DNA from: a virus
Reading direction: 5' to 3' (one strand)
IMG/VR virus record: IMGVR_UViG_3300027759_000003
Location: 45,758-109,757 of that record
DNA: 64,000 nt
Numbering within the stretch: position 1 is the stretch's first letter; the number at the start of each line of letters is the position of its first letter. The notes under the pieces are model-generated. The model ran no database searches. It was not told where the DNA came from and worked only from the letters and a program-made list of their open reading frames with translations. A program made the position numbers and the translations under genes. This document shows, piece after piece, positions 31,572 to 38,710 of the stretch.

Positions 31572-32309
31572 TCCTATTTTTGGCGGGTACAGAAGGAGTA
31601 TCGTAATCCCCAGTGTAATAACAAACCTTATATCCCCATAGCCCCATATCCCAGATAGCCAGATATGTCTGGTTTGGGAACCAACGAGATGGTTAAATAC
31701 CGTCGCAAATAGGGCTTGGAAGGCTTTTAAATAGGTGGTTTGGAGGTTTGGTATGAAAGATAATCCTTACTGACATTTTTTAGATTGGGTTAGAATGGAG
31801 GAAAGTGGAGCATAGTGGGGGATTGGGCGATTTTATAGATGGCGTCGTAATCCTCTGGCGGCCAAACCTCCCTATCCCAAACCTTCCTATCTCCATATGC
31901 GGCATGCATTATATACCCAAAAGCAAGGTTTGTCAAGTAAAAAACCCCTATAAAAACATAACAAAAAAGTTATAAAAGTATTAAAAAACCAGGGAAAAAG
32001 TATAGAAAGGTTTGGTAATTATGGGAATAGTTTGTATAAATCTGGGATTTTTTTTGCCCCTTCGTAATGTGTTATTATACTATCAATCAGCGCCGCCACG
32101 GGCGGCAGAAATGGGCGGGGATAAAAAGATATACCCATACCCCTAGTATAAGAGAGATGAATCTGGAAAATATTTCAAACCTTCGTAATGTCTTTTTAGA
32201 AAATAAGGTTTGGAAGGTTTGGCTATCAATGGGGAAAATATTTTGATGGATCGTAATGTCTTTTTCGTAAATAAGGTTTGGAGGTTTGGTAATTGATACC
32301 GGGTTTTTC
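31572..32309. other. Non-coding repeat region, about 740 bp
   Basis: No credible ORF on either strand. It holds many GGTTTGG/CCAAACC copies, repeated TCGTAAT (31598, 31844, 32062, 32184 and 32250 regions) and two direct repeats of about 45 bp (32183-32233 and 32250-32300). A GC hairpin GCCGCC-ACG-GGCGGC lies at about 32092-32106. On the minus strand ACATTACGA is followed by T-rich TTTTCC segments, like the promoter units found before leftward genes. Confidence 0.7.
32183..32300. repeat. Two-copy direct repeat
   Basis: CGTAATGTCTTTTT, an AAATAAGGTTTGGA segment and AGGTTTGG recur with the same order at 32183-32233 and 32250-32300, a period of about 66 bp. Confidence 0.8.
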
Positions 32310-32444
32310 CTATGCTGGTAGGCGATCTTTAATTAAGTTAGCAATGATGTTGTGTGCCTGGTCCACTTCATGTAGAGAGCCAGACCATAGCAACTGTTGG
32401 GCTTTAAGTAACTGTTCATCTAAATAGTTATTACTCAGTTCCAT
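32310..32444 (-). CDS. Small hypothetical protein
   Basis: 44 residues, helical (LSNNYLDEQLLKAQQLLWSG). Overlaps the upstream gene by 14 nt, with a purine-rich GGAGAAGAA leader inside it. Last gene of a three-gene leftward operon. Confidence 0.55.
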   Translation of the reverse strand: MELSNNYLDEQLLKAQQLLWSGSLHEVDQAHNIIANLIKDRLPA

Positions 32445-32715
32445 TGTTCTTCTCCTCTGCACTCTCAAAGACCTCATCTAAATCAGAGAAGCCAGTATCC
32501 TCTAGGTTTAACCCTGCTAAGAATAGTGCCCATGTTTCTGTTATATACCGTGCCCCGTCATCTGCTACCTCACAAAGGTTCTCAGAAACAAAGTAAGCAA
32601 GCGGTAGCCCTAAGTCATTAAACTCTATGAAGTCTTTAAACTCTTCATCATCTTTATATACGGAATAAAGTTTTCCTAAAATCTCACATACATTACGGAA
32701 GTCGGTCACTATCAT
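32431..32715 (-). CDS. Acidic hypothetical protein
   Basis: 94 residues, strongly acidic, helical. Overlaps the upstream gene by 23 nt. No family is recognised. Confidence 0.65.
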   Translation of the reverse strand: MIVTDFRNVCEILGKLYSVYKDDEEFKDFIEFNDLGLPLAYFVSENLCEVADDGARYITETWALFLAGLNLEDTGFSDLDEVFESAEEKNNGTE

Positions 32716-32926
32716 ACCCCAATCTGTTTTGCTCTATCTTGTCCTCTTGGAACTTAGCACTTTCTAATACTTCTAATGACCTGCGATAAATTAAATAAGG
32801 AGTTGCCCTAGCCAAATAATAGCCAACCTTTTCTAAGTCAAGGTAAAAGTCAGATAGCAATTTGCCAATTCCAACCGCAACCTTTTCCTCATTGGTCTGT
32901 CGCTTTACTCTGTTAATACGATACAT
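32693..32926 (-). CDS. Hypothetical protein
   Basis: 77 residues: basic N-terminus MYRINRVKRQTNEEK and an amphipathic helix VGIGKLLSDFYLDLEKVGYYLARA. First gene of its operon. Confidence 0.65.
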   Translation of the reverse strand: MYRINRVKRQTNEEKVAVGIGKLLSDFYLDLEKVGYYLARATPYLIYRRSLEVLESAKFQEDKIEQNRLGYDSDRLP

Positions 32927-32941
32927 GAAACCCCTATCTAA

Positions 32942-32970
32942 ATTATACCAAAGGAAAAGGGAGAGCGCAA
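32942..32970 (-). promoter_or_regulatory. Leftward promoter
   Basis: TTGCGC (complement of 32965-32970), 17 nt, TATAAT (complement of 32942-32947), AGGGG leader, ATG 32926. Confidence 0.8.
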
Positions 32971-33000
32971 CCCACCACAGTTAACGCCCTCCCCATATTG

Positions 33001-33399
33001 CTAGCGAGAGGTGACCCCAACCTCCGCTGATGAAGCCCCCACAGTGGAGAGAGCACTGCTGGGCAAATTATAAGTAATAAAACTATCAATGTCTTTGTGG
33101 TCTACACCATCATGACTAATAGTATTATCTGTGAGATCGATTAATATTGGATGGTCCGCAAACCCTAAGTCATTAGGATTGCAGGCATAGATACCAAACC
33201 CTGTTTCCTCCAAGATGGAGTCTTGCATCAAATAACTAATAGCCATGCGGGTATAGTATTCTGTATCACCTTTACGTACCGCTGCATGCTGCAGGGCCTG
33301 AGCAAGATCTTGATACATGCTGTCTTCACCCCAATGGCTATACAGCGCTACTGCTAGATCCTCTGATTGTTTAAATATGAATGTACAACGTGCTCCCAT
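33001..33399 (-). CDS. Hypothetical actinophage protein
   Basis: 132 residues: MGARCTFIFKQSEDLAVALYSHWGED then GFGIYACNPNDLGFADHPILIDL. The GARCTF...YSHWGE opening resembles proteins seen in actinophages. Activity unknown. TAATG overlap with the gene upstream. Confidence 0.65.
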   Translation of the reverse strand: MGARCTFIFKQSEDLAVALYSHWGEDSMYQDLAQALQHAAVRKGDTEYYTRMAISYLMQDSILEETGFGIYACNPNDLGFADHPILIDLTDNTISHDGVDHKDIDSFITYNLPSSALSTVGASSAEVGVTSR

Positions 33400-33545
33400 T
33401 ATGCATCCGTCCTTTCAGGTATGATTGATATTTGGTTTGTTATCTCATTAAAGATATCGTTCTCGTCTTCGGTGTCAGTCTCATATTCAAAATTCATATA
33501 AGTACCTGTTGGCTCAAAGATTATTTCAACATCCCATGTAGCCAT
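33399..33545 (-). CDS. Small acidic hypothetical protein
   Basis: 48 residues, beta then acidic helix (TWDVEIIFEPTGTYMNFEYETDTEDEN). Joined by TAATG to both neighbours. Confidence 0.6.
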   Translation of the reverse strand: MATWDVEIIFEPTGTYMNFEYETDTEDENDIFNEITNQISIIPERTDA

Positions 33546-33862
33546 TATAGGTCCCCTTCAAAATCGATTACAACTTTAGAAACTCTGCCGTCATCGTTCA
33601 TCTGAACATATACTGGATATAGCCCATCGCCATAACCTGTATTAAATACTACTGCCGTGCCATTACCTAACTCGCCATATGAATTAGCAAGGGTAGTAGC
33701 ACTAGCACCATGATAAGAGTATTGACCTTCTTTGCCGTCAATATTCCAATCATCATTTTTGTTGGTATCCCAATTATCAATATAGCATGGGTCGCCTACC
33801 ATGGCCTGACCGCTATCAACTGCAAAATGTCCTGCTAAGATTAAATCTTTTGTTTTTATCAT
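33545..33862 (-). CDS. Conserved phage protein (DUF4241-like)
   Basis: 105 residues. FAVDSGQAMVGDPCYIDNW opens like the DUF4241 family (DSGxxxxxDP), then a beta core YSYHGASATTL...AVVFNTGYGDGLYPVYV. Unknown activity. Confidence 0.65.
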   Translation of the reverse strand: MIKTKDLILAGHFAVDSGQAMVGDPCYIDNWDTNKNDDWNIDGKEGQYSYHGASATTLANSYGELGNGTAVVFNTGYGDGLYPVYVQMNDDGRVSKVVIDFEGDL

Positions 33863-33871
33863 TAGGTCTCC

Positions 33872-34435
33872 TTAGAAGTGGAAGTCAACTGGTACTAGAT
33901 ATTGTCTCACGGCTCGATCAGGTTTGTCAAGTCGCTCATCTAAATACTCGAATTCAGAGACATGTTCTTGAAGGTCGTAAAACCCACTGTCGGATGTCCA
34001 AGAGCCCATGAGCATTTCTGCTGCTTGTTTAATAGAATAAACATTCATTAGGGTATCTCCGTTCCAGGGACCCCTGCCACCCTCTGAAGCATAGTCGACC
34101 ATTTGACTAATAAACTTATCAGTCTTAATCTCTACTATGTTCCTGTTCATGGTTTGAGAGCGGAACCTTAAGATATCCTTAACTACTTCTTGGAACTTTT
34201 CTTTATTTTCAGCATAGCCAATAACATCAGTAGGGTCATCGTTATAACCCCCCATAAGGTTGTTTTCGCTTTTTTTGTTGGCATTAGTACTCCACCTTCC
34301 TCCACCTACGACGTGCCAATCTGACCAGTCTGCTAGGCGATATCCGTCTTCGTTTGATTGCAGGCTTACAACAACTTTGTCAAAAGCCTCTTGCTTGCTA
34401 TCTGCTTCAACTGCTATATAGTGTAGGGTATGCAC
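33872..34435 (-). CDS. Conserved phage protein of unknown function
   Basis: 187 residues. The N-terminal half has AEADSKQEAFDKV-like strand/helix and DWSDWHVVGGGRW; the C-terminal half is helical and ends in YLVPVDFHF. The WHVVGGGRW motif is familiar from large-phage hypothetical proteins. Confidence 0.65.
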   Translation of the reverse strand: MHTLHYIAVEADSKQEAFDKVVVSLQSNEDGYRLADWSDWHVVGGGRWSTNANKKSENNLMGGYNDDPTDVIGYAENKEKFQEVVKDILRFRSQTMNRNIVEIKTDKFISQMVDYASEGGRGPWNGDTLMNVYSIKQAAEMLMGSWTSDSGFYDLQEHVSEFEYLDERLDKPDRAVRQYLVPVDFHF

Positions 34436-34758
34436 TATTCGTCCCTTCCCTCAATTAGTTGTATCTGATAGTACTGTTTGTCATCGTAGGGCACGGTAGT
34501 TACAAAGTAACCAATCCTATTAACCATATGCATACCGTCACAGATATAAGTTCCACCGTCATCTCCGTCACAGTAAGTCCAAACAGTATTAGGATGTAGA
34601 AACACATGGTCTCTAACAAACTCTACCTCGTCACCATATGTCTCAAACATATAGCCGTGCTCACCGTCATTGAATGAGGCATTCTCGTCTAAATGGTTTG
34701 GTATAGGCTTGAACTGTTTAAACCATTCATCCTCTGTAAGTTTTACTAACTTGGGCAT
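34435..34758 (-). CDS. Hypothetical protein
   Basis: 107 residues: MPKLVKLTEDEWFKQFKPI, then beta strands with YGDEVEFVRDHVFLHPNTVWTYCDGDDGG. A YFVTTVPYDDKQYYQIQL end. No catalytic motif. First gene of its operon; leader has GAGAAAGAAG. Confidence 0.65.
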   Translation of the reverse strand: MPKLVKLTEDEWFKQFKPIPNHLDENASFNDGEHGYMFETYGDEVEFVRDHVFLHPNTVWTYCDGDDGGTYICDGMHMVNRIGYFVTTVPYDDKQYYQIQLIEGRDE

Positions 34759-34788
34759 TGGGCTTCTTTCTCTAGGGTTCTTAATACA

Positions 34789-34817
34789 ATTTTACTACGA
34801 ACTGGGAAAAATTACAA
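34789..34817 (-). promoter_or_regulatory. Leftward promoter
   Basis: TTGTAA (complement of 34812-34817), 17 nt containing TTTTTCCCAG, TAAAAT (complement of 34789-34794). Confidence 0.8.
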
Positions 34818-34827
34818 GGTATCGTAA

Positions 34828-34843
34828 GGTGATCTACATCACA
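34828..34843. promoter_or_regulatory. CRP/GlxR-like palindrome
   Basis: GGTGA-TCTACA-TCACA, central TA, one base from TGTGA-N6-TCACA. It lies about 52 nt upstream of the expected start of the 34758 operon. Confidence 0.65.
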
Positions 34844-34986
34844 CTGCTTTGGCTTGCTCCCCAATAGGTTTGAGGGTTCTCTTCAAGAAGTCCCCTAATA
34901 CTATTAATAACCTCTTCGTCAGACATGATCTCTCCGTCTGTGTTTATAAGTTCCATAATCTTATCTATGATCTCACCGTGGTCCAT
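34834..34986 (-). CDS. Small acidic helical protein
   Basis: 50 residues (DHGEIIDKIMELINTDGEIMS). Its stop lies inside the CRP-like palindrome. TAATG overlap with the upstream gene. Confidence 0.6.
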   Translation of the reverse strand: MDHGEIIDKIMELINTDGEIMSDEEVINSIRGLLEENPQTYWGASQSSVM

Positions 34987-35153
34987 TAGTCTTCATCCTC
35001 ATCTTCATCAATTACATATGCAACATTAGACTGACCCTCGTGAAATGAAGGTGGGTCTTGCCATATACCCCAAGATAAAGAACTATCAGATAGGCCCTCT
35101 GACACTAAGTCTCCACCAAATTGCGATGAATATGTTTTAGTCACATTACCCAT
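34986..35153 (-). CDS. Small acidic protein
   Basis: 55 residues from ATG 35153 (ATGGGTAA overlap). Ser-rich core with an acidic DEDEDED end. A start 15 nt earlier is possible. Confidence 0.55.
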   Translation of the reverse strand: MGNVTKTYSSQFGGDLVSEGLSDSSLSWGIWQDPPSFHEGQSNVAYVIDEDEDED

Positions 35154-35313
35154 AGTATGTGTTCTCATCTATGTAACCTTCTGCTAACAAACCTTCAAAG
35201 AAGTCCCATATGGTTAATAGGCCTTGCTTTACTTTTGGGTCGGTAGCGGAATCAATAGCAACAGTTAAACTATTACCAAATTCTTGTATATCCTTGTATG
35301 TATAACCTAACAT
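35146..35313 (-). CDS. Small hypothetical protein
   Basis: 55 residues (MLGYTYKDIQEFGNSLTVAIDS). TAATG overlap with the upstream gene and 8-nt overlap with the downstream gene. Confidence 0.6.
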   Translation of the reverse strand: MLGYTYKDIQEFGNSLTVAIDSATDPKVKQGLLTIWDFFEGLLAEGYIDENTYYG

Positions 35314-35471
35314 TATCTATCATACTCCTTAATCAAATTCATCGCAAAGTGAAGACAACAATCGCAGTCTCCATTATTCATGCTATATATAAAGTCAAAA
35401 TGTTCAGAGTTGTCCTCATATATATTCATTATTAGGCCGTCTATGGTTAGTGGTTTGTTAATTGTGGTCAT
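35313..35471 (-). CDS. Small Cys-containing protein, leaderless
   Basis: 52 residues with GDCDCCLHF, a possible metal site. TTGACT-17-TAAAAT-N6-ATG makes it the leaderless first gene of a four-gene leftward operon. Confidence 0.6.
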   Translation of the reverse strand: MTTINKPLTIDGLIMNIYEDNSEHFDFIYSMNNGDCDCCLHFAMNLIKEYDR

Positions 35472-35477
35472 GTTAAT

Positions 35478-35506
35478 ATTTTACAGGAAACTGGGGAAAA
35501 AGTCAA
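35478..35506 (-). promoter_or_regulatory. Leaderless leftward promoter
   Basis: TTGACT (complement of 35501-35506), spacer TTTTCCCCAGTTTCCTG, TAAAAT (complement of 35478-35483), then ATTAAC and ATG. Confidence 0.85.
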
Positions 35507-35559
35507 TCTTTCTTAATGAAACAATCATGTGTTATTATTTAAAGAAAGAAAACCCGGAG

Positions 35560-35633
35560 CGGCTCTGATGGGACTTGAACCCACGATCTCTACCGTGACA
35601 GGGTAGCGCATTAACCAACTATGCTACAGAACC
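35560..35633 (-). tRNA. tRNA-Asp(GTC)
   Basis: Acceptor GGTTCTG/CAGAGCC with one G-U pair, anticodon stem CTACC/GGTAG with loop CTGTCAC (GTC), T-loop GGTTCAAGTCC. It lies downstream of the DUF932-like gene and was probably cut from its transcript. CCA is not encoded. Confidence 0.93.
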
Positions 35634-35638
35634 AATGG

Positions 35639-35664
35639 TGAGCAGTTTTAAATCATGCTCAGGA
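35639..35664 (-). repeat. CCTGAGCA hairpin element, copy 1
   Basis: Minus strand TCCTGAGCATGATTTAAAAC then TGCTCA: a 6-bp stem with conserved loop ends, between the DUF932-like stop and tRNA-Asp. Confidence 0.8.
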
Positions 35665-35671
35665 TTTTTTA

Positions 35672-36688
35672 CTAAACTAGTTGCAAAGTTTTTTGCACAA
35701 CAGTTAGCAAACGATTTTTTTCTGCATTAGTTGCAGGGTCAAATCCAGAAGCAGCAGCAAACATGCTTTCGCCATTTGCACTACGAGATGAACGATACCA
35801 GTCTAAACGCTCAGTAAGTGCATTAAATGCGCCCCAAGCATTACCAGCAATCATGCCATTAAAATCACCAGTATAAATATCGTTAATCATATTTACCTTG
35901 TTTTCCCATTTCTTGATTGCACCCTTAGTATCTAATTCAGGTTTTGGATAAGCAGCAAGAATAATATCATTGAAATCTTTCGCTGATATTTCTTTTTGTA
36001 TCATAGCATGAGCCATCTTGTCGAATTCGTCCATGTATGAGTTAGCCATACCTAGTGCTTGACGAGCAACAGCAACCTTGCCATTGGCAGTTTGTGTATG
36101 ACGGATTTTGAAAGATTGCTTGACGCCATCTTTTTTCTTAGTACGATTGAGTGCAACATTAAGAGTGTTAGCGCACACAACACGAACGGGAGTGATAGAA
36201 GCCTGAATTGCAATAGAGCCATCATGGCTAGTGTTAATAAGCAAATAAGTTTTAACCTTATCCGCAACACCATTTGGGTCTAATACAGTTTCACGCTCTA
36301 AAGCAAGAGAGCCAAATACTACACGACCACCCTTAAGAGAGCCAGCAGTTTCCCAACGACCTCCACCATCAAGAATGTTATCGCCAAATGCAAATAACTC
36401 TTCATTTTGTAGTGGTGTGTATCGCTCACCAACAATTCCCAAAACATCAGTTTGAGATTTATCAGTTGGGTTTGTACGAACAACATATTGATATTGTTTG
36501 TCAGATACTAAACTAGATGGGATTTCTAAATCCTCTAGTCTAACATTCCAATTATTTAAGTTAGCAGCAACAAGCATTTCACTTGTATTTTTTTCAGTAT
36601 CAAATACTGTGCCAAGATTGTGCCATGCAGGCTCTCTAAATGAAGCAAAACTTGCTACGCCATTTTGAGTTTCTAAATCATGAGCCAT
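35672..36688 (-). CDS. DUF932/TIGR03299-family protein
   Basis: 338 residues. Family marks are FREPAWHNLGTVF near the N-terminus, VLGIVGERYTPLQNEELFAFGDNIL and TPVRVVCANTLNVAL. The family is common on actinophages and plasmids; its role is unknown, and an association with DNA metabolism or anti-restriction has been suggested. It is the first gene of a transcript that continues into tRNA-Asp. RBS GAAAGG. Confidence 0.88.
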   Translation of the reverse strand: MAHDLETQNGVASFASFREPAWHNLGTVFDTEKNTSEMLVAANLNNWNVRLEDLEIPSSLVSDKQYQYVVRTNPTDKSQTDVLGIVGERYTPLQNEELFAFGDNILDGGGRWETAGSLKGGRVVFGSLALERETVLDPNGVADKVKTYLLINTSHDGSIAIQASITPVRVVCANTLNVALNRTKKKDGVKQSFKIRHTQTANGKVAVARQALGMANSYMDEFDKMAHAMIQKEISAKDFNDIILAAYPKPELDTKGAIKKWENKVNMINDIYTGDFNGMIAGNAWGAFNALTERLDWYRSSRSANGESMFAAASGFDPATNAEKNRLLTVVQKTLQLV

Positions 36689-36714
36689 TTTTATCCTTTC
36701 GGTTGTTTTAACTA

Positions 36715-36743
36715 AGTTTAGCAGTCATGACAGCCAATGTCAA
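36715..36743 (-). promoter_or_regulatory. Leftward promoter of DUF932-like gene
   Basis: TTGACA (complement of 36738-36743), 17 nt, TAAACT (complement of 36715-36720) with CTGC before it. Confidence 0.85.
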
Positions 36744-36819
36744 ATAGGATTGGGGAAAATGGTTTAATCTTCTTAATTGGTATAAATCGGACATTTCGGG
36801 CGGGGCCGGGTTTTTGTTA

Positions 36820-36897
36820 GGGCCAGTTTTACGTCTTGGCCCACGACGTTGATAGCCCCCTATCAAATTTAAGCGGTCCCTGCAGCGGATGCTACAG
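36820..36897. ncRNA. Three-hairpin structured intergenic element
   Basis: Three successive inverted repeats: GGGCCA/TGGCCC (36820-36825, 36837-36842), TTGATAG/CTATCAA (36849-36855, 36860-36866) with a CCCC loop, and CTGCAGC/GCTACAG (36880-36886, 36891-36897). They fill the gap between the 36906 stop and the next promoter, with no ORF. It could be a small RNA or a 3' UTR fold; the strand is undecided. Confidence 0.5.
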
Positions 36898-36905
36898 ATC
36901 TCTTA

Positions 36906-37370
36906 TTAGTTCTCCTCAAGTGACACATCGTCTACAGTTAAGTCAGCGTCATAGTCATATGAACTTAATTCTGCATCAATGGTTACACTGCTTAGATCAA
37001 AGTCTTCAATCTCATCCAATGGGATGTTAATAGTTCCACTGAATGTAACGGTGCCGTATACACTCATTTGCTTTACAGGATTAAGATTAAAGTGTTGTGT
37101 TAGCGCTTTTAAAACTTCTTCTTTAGAATAGTTTGGGTCATACCATTCAGGAATTTGATCTTCAAGCCATGAGATGTCTAAACGACGCTCTGCTGCTAGA
37201 TTGGCATTAGTTCTGCCTTGATGTAGTTCCCATTCAAGATCAGTAACTTTATCAGTCATGAATGTAGGGCTTTCAGGTGCTGCATAGGTGTCAGGTATAG
37301 CCTTGTAGGTTACAAGTAGGTTAGGATTGTATGGAACAGATAACTGCTCCTGTGTCATTACTTCGCTCAT
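36906..37370 (-). CDS. Hypothetical acidic protein
   Basis: 154 residues from ATG 37370 behind AAAAGGA; an ATG 54 nt further upstream falls on the promoter. Middle part helical, C-terminal part beta (MSVYGTVTFSGTINIPL) ending in an acidic tail. Possibly a small beta-sandwich binding protein. Confidence 0.65.
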   Translation of the reverse strand: MSEVMTQEQLSVPYNPNLLVTYKAIPDTYAAPESPTFMTDKVTDLEWELHQGRTNANLAAERRLDISWLEDQIPEWYDPNYSKEEVLKALTQHFNLNPVKQMSVYGTVTFSGTINIPLDEIEDFDLSSVTIDAELSSYDYDADLTVDDVSLEEN

Positions 37371-37395
37371 TAGGGGTTCCTTTTCTGTTAATACA

Positions 37396-37424
37396 ATAAT
37401 ATCATCAAGATTGTGGGAATGCAA
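37396..37424 (-). promoter_or_regulatory. Leftward promoter
   Basis: TTGCAT (complement of 37419-37424), 17 nt, TATTAT (complement of 37396-37401). Confidence 0.75.
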
Positions 37425-37441
37425 GTTCAGTTCTTAATTAG

Positions 37442-37472
37442 TCTCACATAATGAGATGTGATTTAGATCACG
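37442..37472. promoter_or_regulatory. Composite operator: TCTCA-TGAGA plus CRP-like palindrome
   Basis: TCTCA-CATAA-TGAGA (37442-37456) runs straight into TGTGA-TTTAGA-TCACG (37457-37472). The same 31-bp order occurs at 38606-38636. Confidence 0.75.
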
Positions 37473-37497
37473 CTGCCCCGGATTTTTGCGGGGGGCA
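37473..37497. other. GC hairpin
   Basis: TGCCCC and GGGGCA flank a loop with ATTTTTG. It belongs to the spacer between a CRP-like site and hairpin copy 2. Confidence 0.55.
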
Positions 37498-37505
37498 ATT
37501 AAAGA

Positions 37506-37533
37506 TGAGCAGTTTAGAACTCATGCTCAGGAG
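37506..37533 (-). repeat. CCTGAGCA hairpin element, copy 2
   Basis: Minus strand CTCCTGAGCATGAG...AAACTGCTCA, downstream of the 37586 gene stop. Confidence 0.8.
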
Positions 37534-37585
37534 TCTTATCTCAGGAATAACTTAGCAATTAAGCCAAGTGCTTATCAGAGATAAA

Positions 37586-37756
37586 TTATTTAGTTGTGCT
37601 TACCATAGCAAGGCGTCTTGCGCCATTTGCTAATTGTAAGGATACTCTAGTGGTCTTAGAGTTGATAGGTGAGAACTTTACAATTCTACCTGTGATACCT
37701 GTTTTGCTTGTGGTGAATAAATCACCTAGTTGGTATGTGTATCCGCCTAGTGTCAT
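37586..37756 (-). CDS. SH3-like small protein
   Basis: 56 residues: YQLGDLFTTSKTGITGRIVKFSPINSKTTRVSLQLANGARRLA, a five-strand barrel pattern. It is similar to the 38355 protein. Likely a small nucleic-acid or protein-binding module. Confidence 0.65.
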   Translation of the reverse strand: MTLGGYTYQLGDLFTTSKTGITGRIVKFSPINSKTTRVSLQLANGARRLAMVSTTK

Positions 37757-37792
37757 GATTTTCCTTTTCTGTTGTGGTGGTTTGTTATATTA

Positions 37793-37831
37793 AGTATAAC
37801 ATTTTTGGGGGGGCAAGTCAAGAACCCCCCC
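37793..37831 (-). promoter_or_regulatory. Promoter whose -35 sits in a G7/C7 hairpin
   Basis: TTGACT (complement of 37816-37821), 17 nt, TATACT (complement of 37793-37798). GGGGGGG (37807-37813) and CCCCCCC (37825-37831) flank the -35, so the same DNA may terminate the upstream gene. Confidence 0.8.
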
Positions 37832-37838
37832 AATACTA

Positions 37839-38261
37839 TTAGAGATAACGAGCAATAGCGTTATATGTGCTAGTGCTAACTGTTTCCTCGTCCGTCATTT
37901 TAAGGATACGGATAGCGTTCTCAAGTTCCTCTTTCATTTCACGATAAGTATGAGCATGGATTTGCTCAAAATTACGCTCAGGCTCTTTGGGAAAGTCTGC
38001 CTCATCTGTGATTAAATCAAAATCAACATTAAGGGTTTTGTTCCAAGAACGATAGTTAGTGCGTAGGTTTTCAGCCTTTGAGATGTTAGCAGTAGCAAAC
38101 TTAGCAACTTCTTTGCGCCATTTATCTACTTGCTTTTGGAACTTTGCTTCCAGTTCATCTTGATTTGTGTAGTCAGCATTTACTTGTGCTAACTTTGTTT
38201 CTAAGGCTTTGATAACCTTAGCAGTAGCGATTTTTACGCTGATGGGTTTGCTTCTTGCCAT
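37839..38261 (-). CDS. Hypothetical coiled-coil protein
   Basis: 140 residues. Long helices (KVIKALETKLAQVNADYTNQDELEAKFQKQVDKW in pieces) with a beta insert NVDFDLITDEADFP. It looks like a helical hairpin protein; actinophages carry similar ORFs. Cotranscribed with 38355 past hairpin copy 3. Confidence 0.65.
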   Translation of the reverse strand: MARSKPISVKIATAKVIKALETKLAQVNADYTNQDELEAKFQKQVDKWRKEVAKFATANISKAENLRTNYRSWNKTLNVDFDLITDEADFPKEPERNFEQIHAHTYREMKEELENAIRILKMTDEETVSTSTYNAIARYL

Positions 38262-38308
38262 TTGGTTTGTTTCCGTTTCTGTTGGTGAGTTTGATGGGGG
38301 TATTAAGT

Positions 38309-38334
38309 TGAGCAGTTTCTCGTCATGCTCAGGA
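38309..38334 (-). repeat. CCTGAGCA hairpin element, copy 3
   Basis: Minus strand GTCCTGAGCATGACGAGAAAC then TGCTCA, between the 38355 stop and the 38261 start. Confidence 0.8.
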
Positions 38335-38354
38335 CTTTAGCCACTAGGCTAAGA

Positions 38355-38525
38355 TTAAGCGTTCTTTGCTGTCCAAGTTGTCCAGCGAGTTGAGCCATTA
38401 ACATCTAACTTAACTCTAACTGTGTTCTTGTTAGTTGGCACAATTTCGGTAATAGTTCCTACTACCTTTGATTTTTGTGATGTGTAGGTGTCGCCTACCT
38501 TGTATGTTGCGTTTGCTACGGACAT
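38355..38525 (-). CDS. SH3-like small protein, paralogue of 37586
   Basis: 56 residues from ATG 38525 with GAAGGAG; the longer frame upstream overlaps the promoter. YKVGDTYTSQKSKVVGTITEIVPTNKNTVRVKLDVNGSTRW has the same strand pattern as 37586. Confidence 0.7.
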   Translation of the reverse strand: MSVANATYKVGDTYTSQKSKVVGTITEIVPTNKNTVRVKLDVNGSTRWTTWTAKNA

Positions 38526-38552
38526 GGTTCTCCTTCTTGTTGGTTTTTGCTT

Positions 38553-38581
38553 ACTGTATAAGTCTAACATTTTTTGGTCAA
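38553..38581 (-). promoter_or_regulatory. Leftward promoter
   Basis: TTGACC (complement of 38576-38581), 17 nt, TACAGT (complement of 38553-38558). Confidence 0.7.
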
Positions 38582-38605
38582 AAATACAAATTATCTCATG
38601 GATAA

Positions 38606-38636
38606 TCTCATATATTGAGATGTGAGATATATCACA
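38606..38636. promoter_or_regulatory. Composite operator, second copy
   Basis: TCTCA-TATAT-TGAGA followed directly by TGTGA-GATATA-TCACA (38621-38636), a perfect CRP/GlxR consensus with central TA. Confidence 0.8.
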
Positions 38637-38710
38637 CTTAATGCCCCATGCCTGAGAATAGGATATATAAGAATATAAGTGATAATACTATTAGTATCTC
38701 CATATGCCCC

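Noticed and set aside
31572-32309. CRISPR array
   Set aside because: Repeats are only two-copy or very short words with irregular spacing; no spacer structure and no cas genes.
33787-34011. 74-residue plus-strand ORF
   Set aside because: Lies wholly antisense to two well-supported leftward genes and has no start signals.
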